DNA of 64,000 bases from the NCBI GenBank assembly GCA_027486895.1, contig JAIXOE010000057.1:62001-126000 (forward strand). The letters run 5' to 3'. A model generated the notes under the pieces. That model ran no database searches and had not been told where the DNA came from. It saw only the letters and a list, made by a program, of their open reading frames with translations. The DNA is from Sphingomonadales bacterium. GTDB lineage: Bacteria; Pseudomonadota; Alphaproteobacteria; Sphingomonadales; Sphingomonadaceae. Shown piece by piece: positions 52,476 through 62,725 of this stretch. A program made the translations under genes and the position numbers. Within the stretch, counting starts at the first letter, position 1. Every line of letters starts with the position of its first letter.

Positions 52476-52823
52476 TTAAATCAGGTCAAGCACCTTATCC
52501 TGCGGCCTGCATAACCGGACGCCTTTATCCGTCTCCACAAACGGCCGTTCGACCAATATCGGGTGTTCAACCATACAGTTCAATATGCGATCCGCCGAAG
52601 CGCCGTCTATAAGACCTAGTTCCTCGGCGGGTGAGCCACGGGTACGCAGTGCTCCGCGCGGCGTTAGTCCGGCATCGTTGAACAGCTGCTCAAGCTTTGC
52701 GCGGGTGAAGGGTTGCTTGCGATATTCGACAATCTCGACCGTTACACCCGGCGCTTCTTGAAGAATGGCGAGCGTCTTGCGCGACGTCCCGCAATCCGGG
52801 TTATGCCAGATCGTTGCGTTCAT
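52476..52823 (-). CDS. arsC: Arsenate reductase, glutaredoxin-dependent type
   Basis: 115 residues of the ArsC/Spx thioredoxin-like fold. Catalytic Cys11 in HNPDCGTSRKTL, then RTRGSPAEELGL and HPILVERPFV with the usual Arg residues that bind arsenate. Reduces As(V) to As(III) with glutathione and glutaredoxin. No arsR or efflux pump next to it, so it may instead be an ArsC-like housekeeping protein. Convergent with the GGDEF-EAL gene. Confidence 0.9.
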   Translation of the reverse strand: MNATIWHNPDCGTSRKTLAILQEAPGVTVEIVEYRKQPFTRAKLEQLFNDAGLTPRGALRTRGSPAEELGLIDGASADRILNCMVEHPILVERPFVETDKGVRLCRPQDKVLDLI

Positions 52824-52913
52824 GATTATGGTCGTCCCCGATAATGCAGTTTGCGTCGCGATTTACCTAAATCGGTCACCTGCAAAAGCAAACGCGCTTT
52901 TTTACATTTTTGA

Positions 52914-52938
52914 ATTGCGTATGATAATGATTCGCAAT
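52914..52938. promoter_or_regulatory. Fur-box-like site 1
   Basis: ATTGCG (52914-52919) and CGCAAT (52933-52938) flank TATGATAATGATT, which contains GATAATGATT, a close match to half of the classical Fur box. It lies 55-79 bp before the siderophore receptor ATG. Confidence 0.7.
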
Positions 52939-52954
52939 AGGGACGGAGAATAGG

Positions 52955-52973
52955 ATTGCGAGTCATTCGCAAT
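52955..52973. promoter_or_regulatory. Fur-box-like site 2
   Basis: ATTGCGAGTCATTCGCAAT: perfect 7-bp arms (ATTGCGA / TCGCAAT) around GTCAT, sharing ATTCGCAAT with site 1. Two sites in tandem before the receptor suggest tight iron-dependent repression. Confidence 0.65.
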
Positions 52974-52992
52974 AACCATAAAAAGGTCTAAA

Positions 52993-55098
52993 ATGCTCCG
53001 TCTCTCCTCATCCGTTTTCGCCTTGATTTCTGTCGCTATGAGCGCGCCCTATGCATTCGCTGACGACGCGGCATTTGATGCCGGGGCAAATGATGACAGC
53101 CGGACAATCATCGTCACAGGTATAAGCGATGGGTATCTGGCTTCCAATTCAGTTACGGCCACAAAAACCGACACGCCGCTCATTGATATTCCGCAGACCA
53201 TCAATGTCGTAACCCGCGAACAATTGGACGATCAGGCGCATCACTCCCTGGCGGATATATTGCGTTATGTTCCTGGAACAACAGTGGGCCAAGGCGAGGG
53301 CAATCGGGACCAGATCACCCTGCGTGGACAAAATACAACGGCTGACTTTTTCTTGGATGGCGTTCGCGACGACGTTCAATATTATCGCGGACTATACAAC
53401 ATTGAACGGGTCGAAATTCTGAAGGGCCCTTATGCCCTGATCTTTGGCCGCGGCGGCGGCGGCGGTATTATCAACCGTGTCCAGAAGTCTCCGTTGAGTG
53501 ATGATTTCATTTATACAGGACAAGCCAGCGTCAACAGTTTCGGCGCCTATGACGTCTCGGCCGACTTGAACACGCCGTTGAATGCATCGACTGCTGTTCG
53601 CATTAACGCGGTTTACGAGAACCTCGACAGCCACCGTGATTCGGTCGGGGGCGAACGTTATGCTTGGAATCCCTATGTCGCGTTCAAGCTAAGCGATGGT
53701 TGGAAGCTGGGGGTCTCATACGAATATGTCCGTGATGACCGAACGACTGATCGTGGCATCCCGTCGCTAGCAACGAGTGCTGGCCAACCCAATCGTCCCT
53801 TGGCTGGTTTTCGCGACCAGTTTTTCGGCGTCCCCGGCGTCAACCGCACGCGGCTTGAAGCGCAAATTGCGAAGCTGCGGCTTGACGGCGAATTGGCACC
53901 AAATCTGAATTTCAGCGGAACGATGCTGTACGGCGATTACGACAAAATCTATGTGAACGTCTTTGCAAATGGACCGGCGACAGCACAAAATGGAACAGTC
54001 GCGCTGGCTGCTTATAGTGACCCCACCCAACGCGAAAACTTCATCGCCCAAGCAAATTTGGTTTGGGATATCGAGACCGGAGCGCTTGCGCACAAAATTC
54101 TCGTTGGCGCTGAATATGGAGATCAGCAGTCGGCCAATAGCCGGTTCAATGGCACGCTTTCAAATGCGACATTGAGCCTTTCGAACCCGATTTTTCCGAC
54201 GGTTACTTTCAACGCTTTGGCACGCGACAGCGTTTCTGACGTGAAGTTCTTCTCCGCTTATGTGCAGGACCAGATTAGCTTTGGCGAACATATCGATGTC
54301 GTCGCAGGGCTTCGGTACGACAGTTTTGACATAAGCGGTTCTGATTTGCTCCCTGCAATCGACAGACCTTTTGCACGCAAGGATGAAAAGGTCAGCCCGC
54401 GCCTTGGACTGATTTTCAAACCGCAAGAAAGCATGTCGCTTTACGGCAGCTATAGCCAGTCATTCTTGCCCCGATCGGGTGACCAGTTTCTGGCTCTGAC
54501 AGTTACACAGCAGAATTTGGCCCCGGAAAAATTCACCAACTATGAAATCGGCGCAAAATGGGATGTACAGCCCAACTTCAACCTTACACTAGCGGTGTTT
54601 CAGCTCGATCGCAGCAATGCGACTACGCCGGACCCCGCCAATCCGCTTGCAAGCATCAATATTGGCAAAACGCGGACTCAAGGAATTGAGTTGGCGGCAA
54701 CAGGGCGCGTGACTTCGCAATGGCAGGTGCATGGAGGCTACAGCTATCAGGACGCCGTTCTGGCTGGCAACAATGCTGTGCGCTTGGCGCAAGTACCGAA
54801 GCATCAGGCAAGCCTTTGGAACCGGTATGATTTTTCCGACGCGTTTGCTGCCGGTGTCGGCATCATTCATCAGTCGAGCCAATATGCAGCTATCCGCACA
54901 TCCGCGACGACAACAAAGCTGCCTGCATTCACCCGCGTTGATGCTGCCTTATATTATGATGTGAGTGATAGGTTGCAGCTTCAACTGAACGTCGAAAACC
55001 TGTTCGATACCGAATATTATTCCGACGCGCACAACAACAACAACATCTCGACAGGCGCGCCGATCAATGGTCGTTTCACAATCAGGGCGAAGTTTTAA
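52993..55098 (+). CDS. TonB-dependent siderophore receptor
   Basis: 701 residues. Signal peptide (MLRLSSSVFALISVAMSAPYAFA), TonB-box-like TIIVTGISDG, plug domain (IPQTINVVTREQLDDQ, VERVEIL-type motif IERVEILKGPYALIFGRGGGGGIINRV) and a barrel ending in Phe. The plug and the PQTINVV motif place it with ferri-siderophore receptors (catecholate/ferrichrome-like). Two Fur-box-like sites upstream support iron regulation. No siderophore biosynthesis or ABC genes adjoin, so it likely uses foreign siderophores. Convergent with the carbonic-anhydrase gene. Confidence 0.93.
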   Translation: MLRLSSSVFALISVAMSAPYAFADDAAFDAGANDDSRTIIVTGISDGYLASNSVTATKTDTPLIDIPQTINVVTREQLDDQAHHSLADILRYVPGTTVGQGEGNRDQITLRGQNTTADFFLDGVRDDVQYYRGLYNIERVEILKGPYALIFGRGGGGGIINRVQKSPLSDDFIYTGQASVNSFGAYDVSADLNTPLNASTAVRINAVYENLDSHRDSVGGERYAWNPYVAFKLSDGWKLGVSYEYVRDDRTTDRGIPSLATSAGQPNRPLAGFRDQFFGVPGVNRTRLEAQIAKLRLDGELAPNLNFSGTMLYGDYDKIYVNVFANGPATAQNGTVALAAYSDPTQRENFIAQANLVWDIETGALAHKILVGAEYGDQQSANSRFNGTLSNATLSLSNPIFPTVTFNALARDSVSDVKFFSAYVQDQISFGEHIDVVAGLRYDSFDISGSDLLPAIDRPFARKDEKVSPRLGLIFKPQESMSLYGSYSQSFLPRSGDQFLALTVTQQNLAPEKFTNYEIGAKWDVQPNFNLTLAVFQLDRSNATTPDPANPLASINIGKTRTQGIELAATGRVTSQWQVHGGYSYQDAVLAGNNAVRLAQVPKHQASLWNRYDFSDAFAAGVGIIHQSSQYAAIRTSATTTKLPAFTRVDAALYYDVSDRLQLQLNVENLFDTEYYSDAHNNNNISTGAPINGRFTIRAKF

Positions 55099-55658
55099 AT
55101 TTCGGCCGTCGCGGCAGCATGGGCCTTTGCGTTTTCGACATAATGCGCAACGCCAAGGCGCATGCCCGCGATTGCGGCTTCGTTCAAATCGCGGACAAAC
55201 CGCGCGGGCGACCCCGCCCATAATTGCCCAGCCTCAATGCGTTTGCCCTGCGTCAACATGGCTCCTGCTGCAAGCATACCGTCACCTTCAATCACAGCTC
55301 CGTTCATAACGGTCGACGACAAGCCGACAAAAGCGCGATCGTGCAATATGCACCCGTGCAGCATAACATTGTGACCGACCAGCACGTCATCTCCGATAAT
55401 CGTCGGGAAGCCATCCTCTACGCCAGGCATAGGGCCGTCACAGTGGACAATACTACCGTCCTGAATATTGGTCCGCGCGCCAATCACAACACGGTTCACT
55501 TCAGCGCGAATGACGCAATTATACCAGATGCTCGAGTCCGGTCCGATGGTAACATCACCGATAATGCGGCATCCAGGCGCGATAAACGCACTGTCATCGA
55601 TTTGTGGTGTCTTGCCGTTTAGCGTGATTATGCTGACATCGGGCCTGTTGGGCGTCAT
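55095..55658 (-). CDS. Gamma-carbonic-anhydrase-like hexapeptide-repeat protein
   Basis: 187 residues forming a left-handed beta-helix of hexapeptide repeats. The zinc-type residues are visible in SIVHCDG and VGHNVMLHGC. Likely trimeric; may hydrate CO2 or bind CoA-related ligands. The ATG at 55658 overlaps the preceding stop as ATGA; an ATG four codons upstream lacks a ribosome site. Third gene of the hemB operon. Confidence 0.88.
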   Translation of the reverse strand: MTPNRPDVSIITLNGKTPQIDDSAFIAPGCRIIGDVTIGPDSSIWYNCVIRAEVNRVVIGARTNIQDGSIVHCDGPMPGVEDGFPTIIGDDVLVGHNVMLHGCILHDRAFVGLSSTVMNGAVIEGDGMLAAGAMLTQGKRIEAGQLWAGSPARFVRDLNEAAIAGMRLGVAHYVENAKAHAAATAEI

Positions 55659-57889
55659 CGGATTTTCCATAATGAGAGATGCGGAAGCACCGACGCATAG
55701 TCGTCAGTCCACGCTTGCGTTTTGCCGGGAGGATCGAGCTTCAGCCATTGGTCTGCGTTATAATATTTGCTTTTAGTGTTAGCGAGCGGGCCCGTCAGCT
55801 GCGCCAATTTCGCTGGATCACGGCTGAGTGCAATCCATTGTGACGCGCGCGCACCTTTGTTGATCATCTCTTCGGTTGGACTGTCGTGGCGCAAAGCGGC
55901 ATACCAGCCATTTGCCTTAGCTTCAGCTGCGACAACCGGGTTAAGATCAATGTAGCGGTTGGAAATATGCACGAGCAGCATGCCATTTGGCGCCAATGCC
56001 TTGCCGTAGGTTTCGAATGCTTCCTGAGTAAGAAGATGCAGAGGAATCGCATCGGACGAGAAAGCATCCAGCGCAAGCACGTCGAATTGCCCGGGCGGTA
56101 CATCGGCGAGCGTTAGTCGGGCATCGCCAACAGTAATGGCCGCATCTGGCGCGCATTTCTCCAAGAAGGAGAATATCTTCCGGTCCTTGGCGATCTCGAC
56201 AATCAATGGATCGATTTCGAAAAACTGCCATGTTTGACCCGGTTTGCGGTAACACGCCAGCGTACCCGTGCCCAACCCAACAACACCAACGCTTGCATTC
56301 GGTCCGTACAAAGCCGGAGCCTCGGCGAGGGCTTTTCCCACGCCGGAGTTTTTGGAATAATAGCTGATGGGCAACGTTGGTTCATCCAGCAGCTGCATCC
56401 CGTGCATCGTCGTGCCATGGGTAAGCCACCGAACACGACCGGATTCAGACGAGTTTATCGTGTAGGTCCCGAAATAGCTGCGCATACGCACGCCATCAAG
56501 GCTGAGCTGCGCATTATACCAACCGCCATTGAGAGTTAGCAGGCCTGCGACCGCCAACAGAAACGGAACGCGAAAGCCCGCGACGATCGCGGCTATCGCG
56601 ATAACAACGGACGCGATGACAACTTTGCCGATCGTGAATGAATCGGGTTCCAATACGCCGCTGGCGACACCAAGAACCAATGCGAGCAAGCCAAGCCCGG
56701 CCATAACATATGGGACTTTCGGGTCATCCCTGTTGACCGTGATGAGCGTGATGGTGGGCAAAAGGACGGCAGCGGACAGTATCAAGATGGGATGTTCCCA
56801 TGTCCAATCAAACAGCAACGGCGCTACAATAGCGCAGAACAGGCCACCAACGACGCCGCCAACCGACATCATCAGATAGAAATTGGTCAACTGGCTAGGT
56901 GCTGGCCGGGTGCGATACATTTCATTATGCAGCGCAACGGCGACGACGAACAATAAGCTAAGGCTCGACACCAGTCCGTTAATCGCTGCCTTGCTGCCCG
57001 GCATGAAGATAAACGAACCTGCGACTACCATCACCAGCGGTGCAAAGCGGCTAATCCAATAGGCTGGTCGCTGATTGTCAGCAAAGGCGACGCTGAAACT
57101 CAGCAGGTAAATCGACAGCGGGATGACCCACAACAGGGGCATCGCCATCAGGTCGGTTGTCAGATGCGATGTTGTCGACAGCATCAGGCCTGATGGAACC
57201 GCAGCAAGTACAATCCAGTACAGCTTGCGTTTCCAACCAATCGCCGGTGCGTCCGCTTCTTCGTGCGCGGCAACGGGGCTGTCCGCTGCAGTCCGCCAAA
57301 TCTTCAGCGCACAAATGCCGACCAGCGCCATGAGCAACAGATATATGCCGCTCCACAGCCATTTTTGGCTGTTCAAGGCCGTGAACGGTTCAACCAGCAA
57401 CGGGTAGGTGAGAAGGCCTGCAAAGCTGCCAATATTGGACGCTGCATATAAGGCGTAAGGCTCGCCCTTATTTCCAGATATGGCGTACCAGCGCTGCATG
57501 AGCGGCGCCTGCGCGGCCACCACGAAAAACAGCGGCCCAATGGAGGCAATGAGCAGCCATGGCACCCAGAATATCGGCGACCCATCAGCCGGCGGGTTCA
57601 TGTTAACAAGGCCAAGCGGCAACCACAGTAATGCAACAGCAAACAATAGCATGTGGATAGTGGCTTGGCGGCGGGCGGGCTCACGGGCCAACCGGTGGGC
57701 GTAGGCATATCCGCCAAGCAACAACGCCTGATACACAAGCATCGCGCTGTTCCAAACCGCAGGCGCACCACCCAGCCGAGGTAGTGCCATGCGTGCAATC
57801 ATGGGCTGAACGAGGAAAAGCAGAAAACTACCAGTCAAAATGGTCAGCAGGAACAAACCCCTGCTGCTTCGTGCTTCAGTCTCGTTCAT
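55655..57889 (-). CDS. Membrane protein fused to spermidine-synthase-like domain
   Basis: 744 residues. The first about 470 residues hold a dozen membrane helices with an MFS-like or novel arrangement (FLLTILTGSFLLFLVQPMIARMALP at the start); the last about 250 carry a Rossmann methyltransferase/aminopropyltransferase fold (VGVVGLGTGTLACY, WQFFEIDPLIVEIAKD, LALDAFSSDAIPLHLLT). Such fused proteins are widespread but uncharacterised; true spermidine synthesis is doubtful. 3 bp after hemB, so co-transcribed. Confidence 0.85.
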   Translation of the reverse strand: MNETEARSSRGLFLLTILTGSFLLFLVQPMIARMALPRLGGAPAVWNSAMLVYQALLLGGYAYAHRLAREPARRQATIHMLLFAVALLWLPLGLVNMNPPADGSPIFWVPWLLIASIGPLFFVVAAQAPLMQRWYAISGNKGEPYALYAASNIGSFAGLLTYPLLVEPFTALNSQKWLWSGIYLLLMALVGICALKIWRTAADSPVAAHEEADAPAIGWKRKLYWIVLAAVPSGLMLSTTSHLTTDLMAMPLLWVIPLSIYLLSFSVAFADNQRPAYWISRFAPLVMVVAGSFIFMPGSKAAINGLVSSLSLLFVVAVALHNEMYRTRPAPSQLTNFYLMMSVGGVVGGLFCAIVAPLLFDWTWEHPILILSAAVLLPTITLITVNRDDPKVPYVMAGLGLLALVLGVASGVLEPDSFTIGKVVIASVVIAIAAIVAGFRVPFLLAVAGLLTLNGGWYNAQLSLDGVRMRSYFGTYTINSSESGRVRWLTHGTTMHGMQLLDEPTLPISYYSKNSGVGKALAEAPALYGPNASVGVVGLGTGTLACYRKPGQTWQFFEIDPLIVEIAKDRKIFSFLEKCAPDAAITVGDARLTLADVPPGQFDVLALDAFSSDAIPLHLLTQEAFETYGKALAPNGMLLVHISNRYIDLNPVVAAEAKANGWYAALRHDSPTEEMINKGARASQWIALSRDPAKLAQLTGPLANTKSKYYNADQWLKLDPPGKTQAWTDDYASVLPHLSLWKIR

Positions 57890-57892
57890 GCT

Positions 57893-58903
<1,011 letters not shown>

Positions 58904-58933
58904 TTAGCGGTGTTAGGCCGCATCCTCAATGAC

Positions 58934-60508
58934 TTATCCGTTGGTCAACGAACGGCCAACTTGAAGCGTCAGCCGGTCGATTTCGCGCTTCGGTTCATCG
59001 GTGCTTTTCGTTGGCGCACGCAATGGCGCTAGTGCGGCCCCTGCTTTGACCGATTTAAGCCGCTGAAGCGTCCCTTTGAAGCGCGCAAGGTCACTTCCAC
59101 CGAGTTGTGCGCGTTGCGTAAACTTGACCGAATTGGGGTTAACCGGGCGTCCGTTGCGATATAATTCATAGTGCAAATGCGGGCCGGTAGATAGGCCGGT
59201 TGACCCTACATAGCCGATGATTTGACCGCGCCGTACGCGGCTACCGGCACGTGCGGCGATGCGGCTCATATGGCCATAGCCACTGGCCAGTCCGCCACCA
59301 TGGTTCAATTGGACAAAGTTGCCATAACCACCTTTGCGTCCTGCATAGGCAACAACACCATCGGTGACTGCAAATATCGGTTGGCCATAGCCTGCTTTAA
59401 AATCGAGACCGCTGTGCATGCGGACATAACCCAAAATCGGGTGGCGTCTGCCGCCAAAGCCCGACGTTACCGGACCGTTGACTGGACGGCTTAGCGCGCC
59501 TTTCGATTCACCTACACCCGACGCCTCGAACCACTGGCTGTTGTCGCCATTGCTCCATTTGAGCATTTGGATCGGCGATTTACCGTCGCGGTCGACGCCG
59601 GCATACAAAAGATTGCCGACCTTAACTTCGCCTGTTTCAGCGCGCTTGTAATCAACGATGATGTCAAATTCGTCCGTCGCACGGATTGCCGATAATGACA
59701 TCCGGCCCGAAATGACTTTCAGATAATCCTGGATTGCGCCGGCGGGTGCACCGGCTGCGCGTGCCGACCGGTAAATGCCCTGGCTGCCGACTGTTCCGCG
59801 AATGCGTAGCGGTGTATCGTCGACATTAATCGGTTTGCGGTTCAACCTGAGCGCGCCACCTTCGCGGTTGATGACAAGATTGAGATCAAAACGCGCGCGA
59901 AACGCGACGGATTCCAGCGGCCGTGCCTGATTTTTGGCAGAGCGCGTACCGAGCACGATATTGATGGGGGTACCGGGTTCAATATCCGAAAGCGAAGTGA
60001 CGCCTGAAACCATGGTCGCAACATCACTGGCTTCGCTTCCACCAACGCCAGCGCGCTGCAGGACGCGGGCAAAGCTGTCACCGCGGCCCAAAGATGCTGT
60101 CAATTCGATGCGGGGGCGCTCCGGGCTTCCGGCAAGCGCAATAACTGCGTCCGTGGCGGCCATCCGTTTGCCGCTGTCACTGCCATAGGCAATCGGCATA
60201 ATCATTTGCGCCCGGGCTTCTTCGAACTCAGCTTCAGTCGCGATGGCCGGTTGCGGGCCGTAAATAGGTCCAAAGTCGGGGAGGAGCGCAAGCGCGGCCA
60301 CGCTCAACAAGGTTAGCGTTCCGAGGCCACGAAACCACCGAACGGAACCAATGTCTTCGCCAAGGTCGGGGACGAGGTCGAGTTGGGCGATGCGTTCGCG
60401 CCACGATAGTTCGGTGGCCTGGCGCATGGGTGCGACCATTGCATCGGCAAGCGTAACGCTTCCGTTCCAGCCGGCCGCGGCAAAGTGCGTATCTTTGCCT
60501 TCAAACAT
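58934..60508 (-). CDS. M23 family metallopeptidase
   Basis: 524 residues from the ATG at 60508 (24 in-frame codons upstream are not conserved). A single membrane helix at about 60-85 (GLGTLTLLSVAALALLPDFGPIYG), a long periplasmic part with OapA-like and LysM-like sections, then the M23 domain: GFGGRRHPILGYVRMHSGLDF (first His and Asp ligands) and GPHLHYEL (second His). Probably cuts peptidoglycan cross-links or is a cell-wall remodelling factor. Confidence 0.92.
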   Translation of the reverse strand: MFEGKDTHFAAAGWNGSVTLADAMVAPMRQATELSWRERIAQLDLVPDLGEDIGSVRWFRGLGTLTLLSVAALALLPDFGPIYGPQPAIATEAEFEEARAQMIMPIAYGSDSGKRMAATDAVIALAGSPERPRIELTASLGRGDSFARVLQRAGVGGSEASDVATMVSGVTSLSDIEPGTPINIVLGTRSAKNQARPLESVAFRARFDLNLVINREGGALRLNRKPINVDDTPLRIRGTVGSQGIYRSARAAGAPAGAIQDYLKVISGRMSLSAIRATDEFDIIVDYKRAETGEVKVGNLLYAGVDRDGKSPIQMLKWSNGDNSQWFEASGVGESKGALSRPVNGPVTSGFGGRRHPILGYVRMHSGLDFKAGYGQPIFAVTDGVVAYAGRKGGYGNFVQLNHGGGLASGYGHMSRIAARAGSRVRRGQIIGYVGSTGLSTGPHLHYELYRNGRPVNPNSVKFTQRAQLGGSDLARFKGTLQRLKSVKAGAALAPLRAPTKSTDEPKREIDRLTLQVGRSLTNG

Positions 60509-60746
60509 AGGGAACTCTATCCACGACCCTGTCCTTATCCACCCGGACATTTTTATCTGCCCACTTCCCTGTGACGCCATATGGTTAATGTCAATTTAAG
60601 ATAGCCGACAATTGGTCCGCGATGCGGCCAGTGGTGTATATTCACCGACCAGTCAGGGAACATTGTCGCAAGTCGTAATTCGACATTTAATCGCTTCATT
60701 AAATAATCGGCAATGCTAAAGCAGGGGGCAATATCGGGAGGGTAGA
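60509..60746. other. Intergenic region with shared palindrome
   Basis: Divergent gap between the M23 gene and the HCCA isomerase gene, AT-rich. It holds the operator-like palindrome at 60686-60703 (separate entry) and, just before the ATG at 60747, GGGAGGGTAGA as ribosome site. No gene seen. Confidence 0.6.
60686..60703. promoter_or_regulatory. Palindrome TTTAATCGCTTCATTAAA
   Basis: 18-bp inverted repeat (TTTAAT / ATTAAA) 44-61 bp before the HCCA isomerase-crotonase operon. A near-identical 18-mer (TTTAATCGTATGATTAAA) stands before the acyl-CoA dehydrogenase at 62726-63880. Candidate operator of a small acyl-CoA regulon; regulator not in the window. Confidence 0.5.
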
Positions 60747-61367
60747 ATGCACAGCGATCGGGTTGAATTTTTCTACGATCTTTCAAGCCCATGGACGTAT
60801 CTTGCGTTCACGAACATTACGGACGTGCTTGAACGCACAGGAGCGACGATGAAATTGCAGCCCATATTGGTCGGCGGCGTGTTCAACGCGATCAACCCGG
60901 CTGTCTATGCTGCCCGCGAAGCATCGGACAATCCAAAGCTGCTGCACAGTTGGAAAACACTCCGCGACTGGGCAGCGTTAGCTGGCGTTGCCTTAAATTT
61001 CCCAAGCCAATATCACCCCGCCAAGAGCGTTAACGCGATGCGCATGGCCTGCAGTCTTGCCGATGACCCAGTGGCCCTGCAAGCATTCACGAAAGCTGCG
61101 TTCGAAAGCTATTTTGGCGCTCAGGAAAATCTTGATGATCCGGACGTGCTGGTTGCAGTGGCCAACAGCGTCGGTTTGGATGGCGACGCCCTGCGCGCAC
61201 GTTCGCAGTCAGACGACGTAAAGGCATTGCTGCGCTCAAATACAGATGAAGTCATTGCGCGCGGCGGCTATGGCTCACCCACGATTTTTGTCGACAAAAC
61301 ATATATGTATTTTGGTAATGACCAACTGCCTTTGGTAGAATTCGCGTTGAATAGGAGCGCCGCATGA
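60747..61367 (+). CDS. 2-hydroxychromene-2-carboxylate isomerase family (GST-kappa/DsbA-like) protein
   Basis: 206 residues of thioredoxin-like fold with a helical insert: FFYDLSSPWTYLAFTN at the start, where Ser replaces the DsbA cysteine and would bind glutathione, and a C-terminal GYGSPTIFVDKTYMYFGNDQL. Family members isomerise 2-hydroxychromene carboxylate in naphthalene breakdown or act as kappa GSTs. Overlaps the crotonase gene by ATGA. Confidence 0.87.
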   Translation: MHSDRVEFFYDLSSPWTYLAFTNITDVLERTGATMKLQPILVGGVFNAINPAVYAAREASDNPKLLHSWKTLRDWAALAGVALNFPSQYHPAKSVNAMRMACSLADDPVALQAFTKAAFESYFGAQENLDDPDVLVAVANSVGLDGDALRARSQSDDVKALLRSNTDEVIARGGYGSPTIFVDKTYMYFGNDQLPLVEFALNRSAA

Positions 61368-62161
61368 ACGACCGCGTTAGCATAACCGTTGAAAACCACG
61401 TGGCCGATGTGCGGCTCACACGCGCCGACAAAATGAATGCGCTCGATCCAGCGATGTTTCACGGAATTATATCCGCCGGAGAAGAGCTTGCAGCCATGAA
61501 GGGCGTGCGCGCTGTGGTGCTGTCGGGTGAGGGACGTAGCTTTTGTGCAGGGCTCGATATGGCCAGCATGGCAAGCGGCGGTGCCAGCGCGAACAGCGGT
61601 ATGGGCAGCCTCACAGACCGAACGCACGGCAATGCCAATACATTCCAGCAAGTGGCCATGCTGTGGCGTAAATTGCCAATGCCGGTAGTCGCTGCAGTCC
61701 ACGGCGTTTGCTTTGGCGGCGGCCTGCAAATTGCCAGCGGTGCGGACATCCGCGTGATTGCGCCCGACGCCCGGCTTGCAGTTATGGAAATGAAATGGGG
61801 CCTGATCCCCGATATGGGCGGATACGCATTGTGGCGCGGTATGGTGCGCGAAGACATGCTGCGTGAGTTAACCTACACCAATCGCGAATTTTCAGGGGCA
61901 GAAGCTTTGACGCTTGGCTTCGCGACCTTCGTTGATGAAAATCCGCACACCCGTGCCATGGCGATTGCACGCGAAATCGCGGACCGGAACCCCGGCGCTA
62001 TGCGCGAGGCCAAGGCGCTGTTTAACGAATATGGCGACATGGACGAAGACGCGATCTTGATGGCTGAAAGCGTCCGCCAAGCGCGCGTTATCCGAACCCC
62101 CAACCAGATTGAGGCGGTTATGGCCGGGATGCAAAAGCGCGCTGCAACCTTCGCTGATTAA
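61364..62161 (+). CDS. Enoyl-CoA hydratase/isomerase (crotonase) family protein
   Basis: 265 residues with oxyanion-hole motifs GEGRSFCAGLDMASM and GVCFGGGLQIASGADIRV; then MEMKWGLIPDMGGY, where Glu and Asp hold active-site places. Likely a hydratase or isomerase of unsaturated acyl-CoA. Translationally coupled to the isomerase gene upstream; convergent with the thioesterase gene (4-bp overlap of stops). Confidence 0.88.
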   Translation: MNDRVSITVENHVADVRLTRADKMNALDPAMFHGIISAGEELAAMKGVRAVVLSGEGRSFCAGLDMASMASGGASANSGMGSLTDRTHGNANTFQQVAMLWRKLPMPVVAAVHGVCFGGGLQIASGADIRVIAPDARLAVMEMKWGLIPDMGGYALWRGMVREDMLRELTYTNREFSGAEALTLGFATFVDENPHTRAMAIAREIADRNPGAMREAKALFNEYGDMDEDAILMAESVRQARVIRTPNQIEAVMAGMQKRAATFAD

Positions 62162-62592
62162 GCTGCTTTAACGCGCAGCCGTTCAAACTCTTCTCTGAGG
62201 CCATCAGGGATGGGCGCGGCGCCGTCCGCATTGGTCAGCACGATTGTCGTGATACAGGTAGCCTTGCATTCGCCGCCTTGAAAGGCTGCTGAGGCAATGT
62301 CCCAGCTGCTGTTGCCAATCCGCGCGATGCCGCTCGCGATGGCGACATGCTCGGGGAAATGCGCCTCGGCAATATAGTCCAGATTGACGCTGGCGATCAG
62401 CCATCTTTGGCCCGGTGCACGGCGCTGGACCTCAATGGCGTGGTTAAACATGCCGCGCCCATGCTCAAACAGTCCGGCCATTGCGACATTGTTTATGTGG
62501 CCGAGCACATCCATGTCCGCAAACCGCGTTTCGGTGCGGTGGCTGAACGGATAGCTGGCAGGGTTAAGCTGCCATGCTTGAGGTCTGGGCAT
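62158..62592 (-). CDS. Acyl-CoA thioesterase (hot-dog, 4HBT-like)
   Basis: 144 residues; FADMDVLGHINNVAMAGLFEHGR carries the usual Asp and HINN of the 4-hydroxybenzoyl-CoA thioesterase subgroup. Hydrolyses acyl-CoA, probably limiting intermediate build-up in the local acyl-CoA genes. The REP-like repeat follows upstream. Confidence 0.88.
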   Translation of the reverse strand: MPRPQAWQLNPASYPFSHRTETRFADMDVLGHINNVAMAGLFEHGRGMFNHAIEVQRRAPGQRWLIASVNLDYIAEAHFPEHVAIASGIARIGNSSWDIASAAFQGGECKATCITTIVLTNADGAAPIPDGLREEFERLRVKAA

Positions 62593-62612
62593 GAGAAACC
62601 TTCATCAAAAGT

Positions 62613-62702
62613 CGTCACCCTGAACTTGTTTCAGGGTCAATTTATCAGCCTCAACCAACGGCTGTGTGGCACGATGGACCCTGAAACCAGTTCAGGGTGA
62701 CG
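62613..62702. repeat. Inverted 26-bp repeat, sphingomonad REP-like element
   Basis: The left arm (62613-62638, starting CGTCACCCTGAAC and ending TTTCAGGGTC) is repeated inverted at 62677-62702 with one mismatch in 26. Each arm is itself nearly palindromic (CCCTGAA / TTCAGGG). Arms are separated by 38 bp. This type of dispersed repeat is common in intergenic DNA of sphingomonads; it lies between the thioesterase and acyl-CoA dehydrogenase genes. Confidence 0.85.
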
Positions 62703-62725
62703 GAGTGGTATAAGGATGAAGCGCT

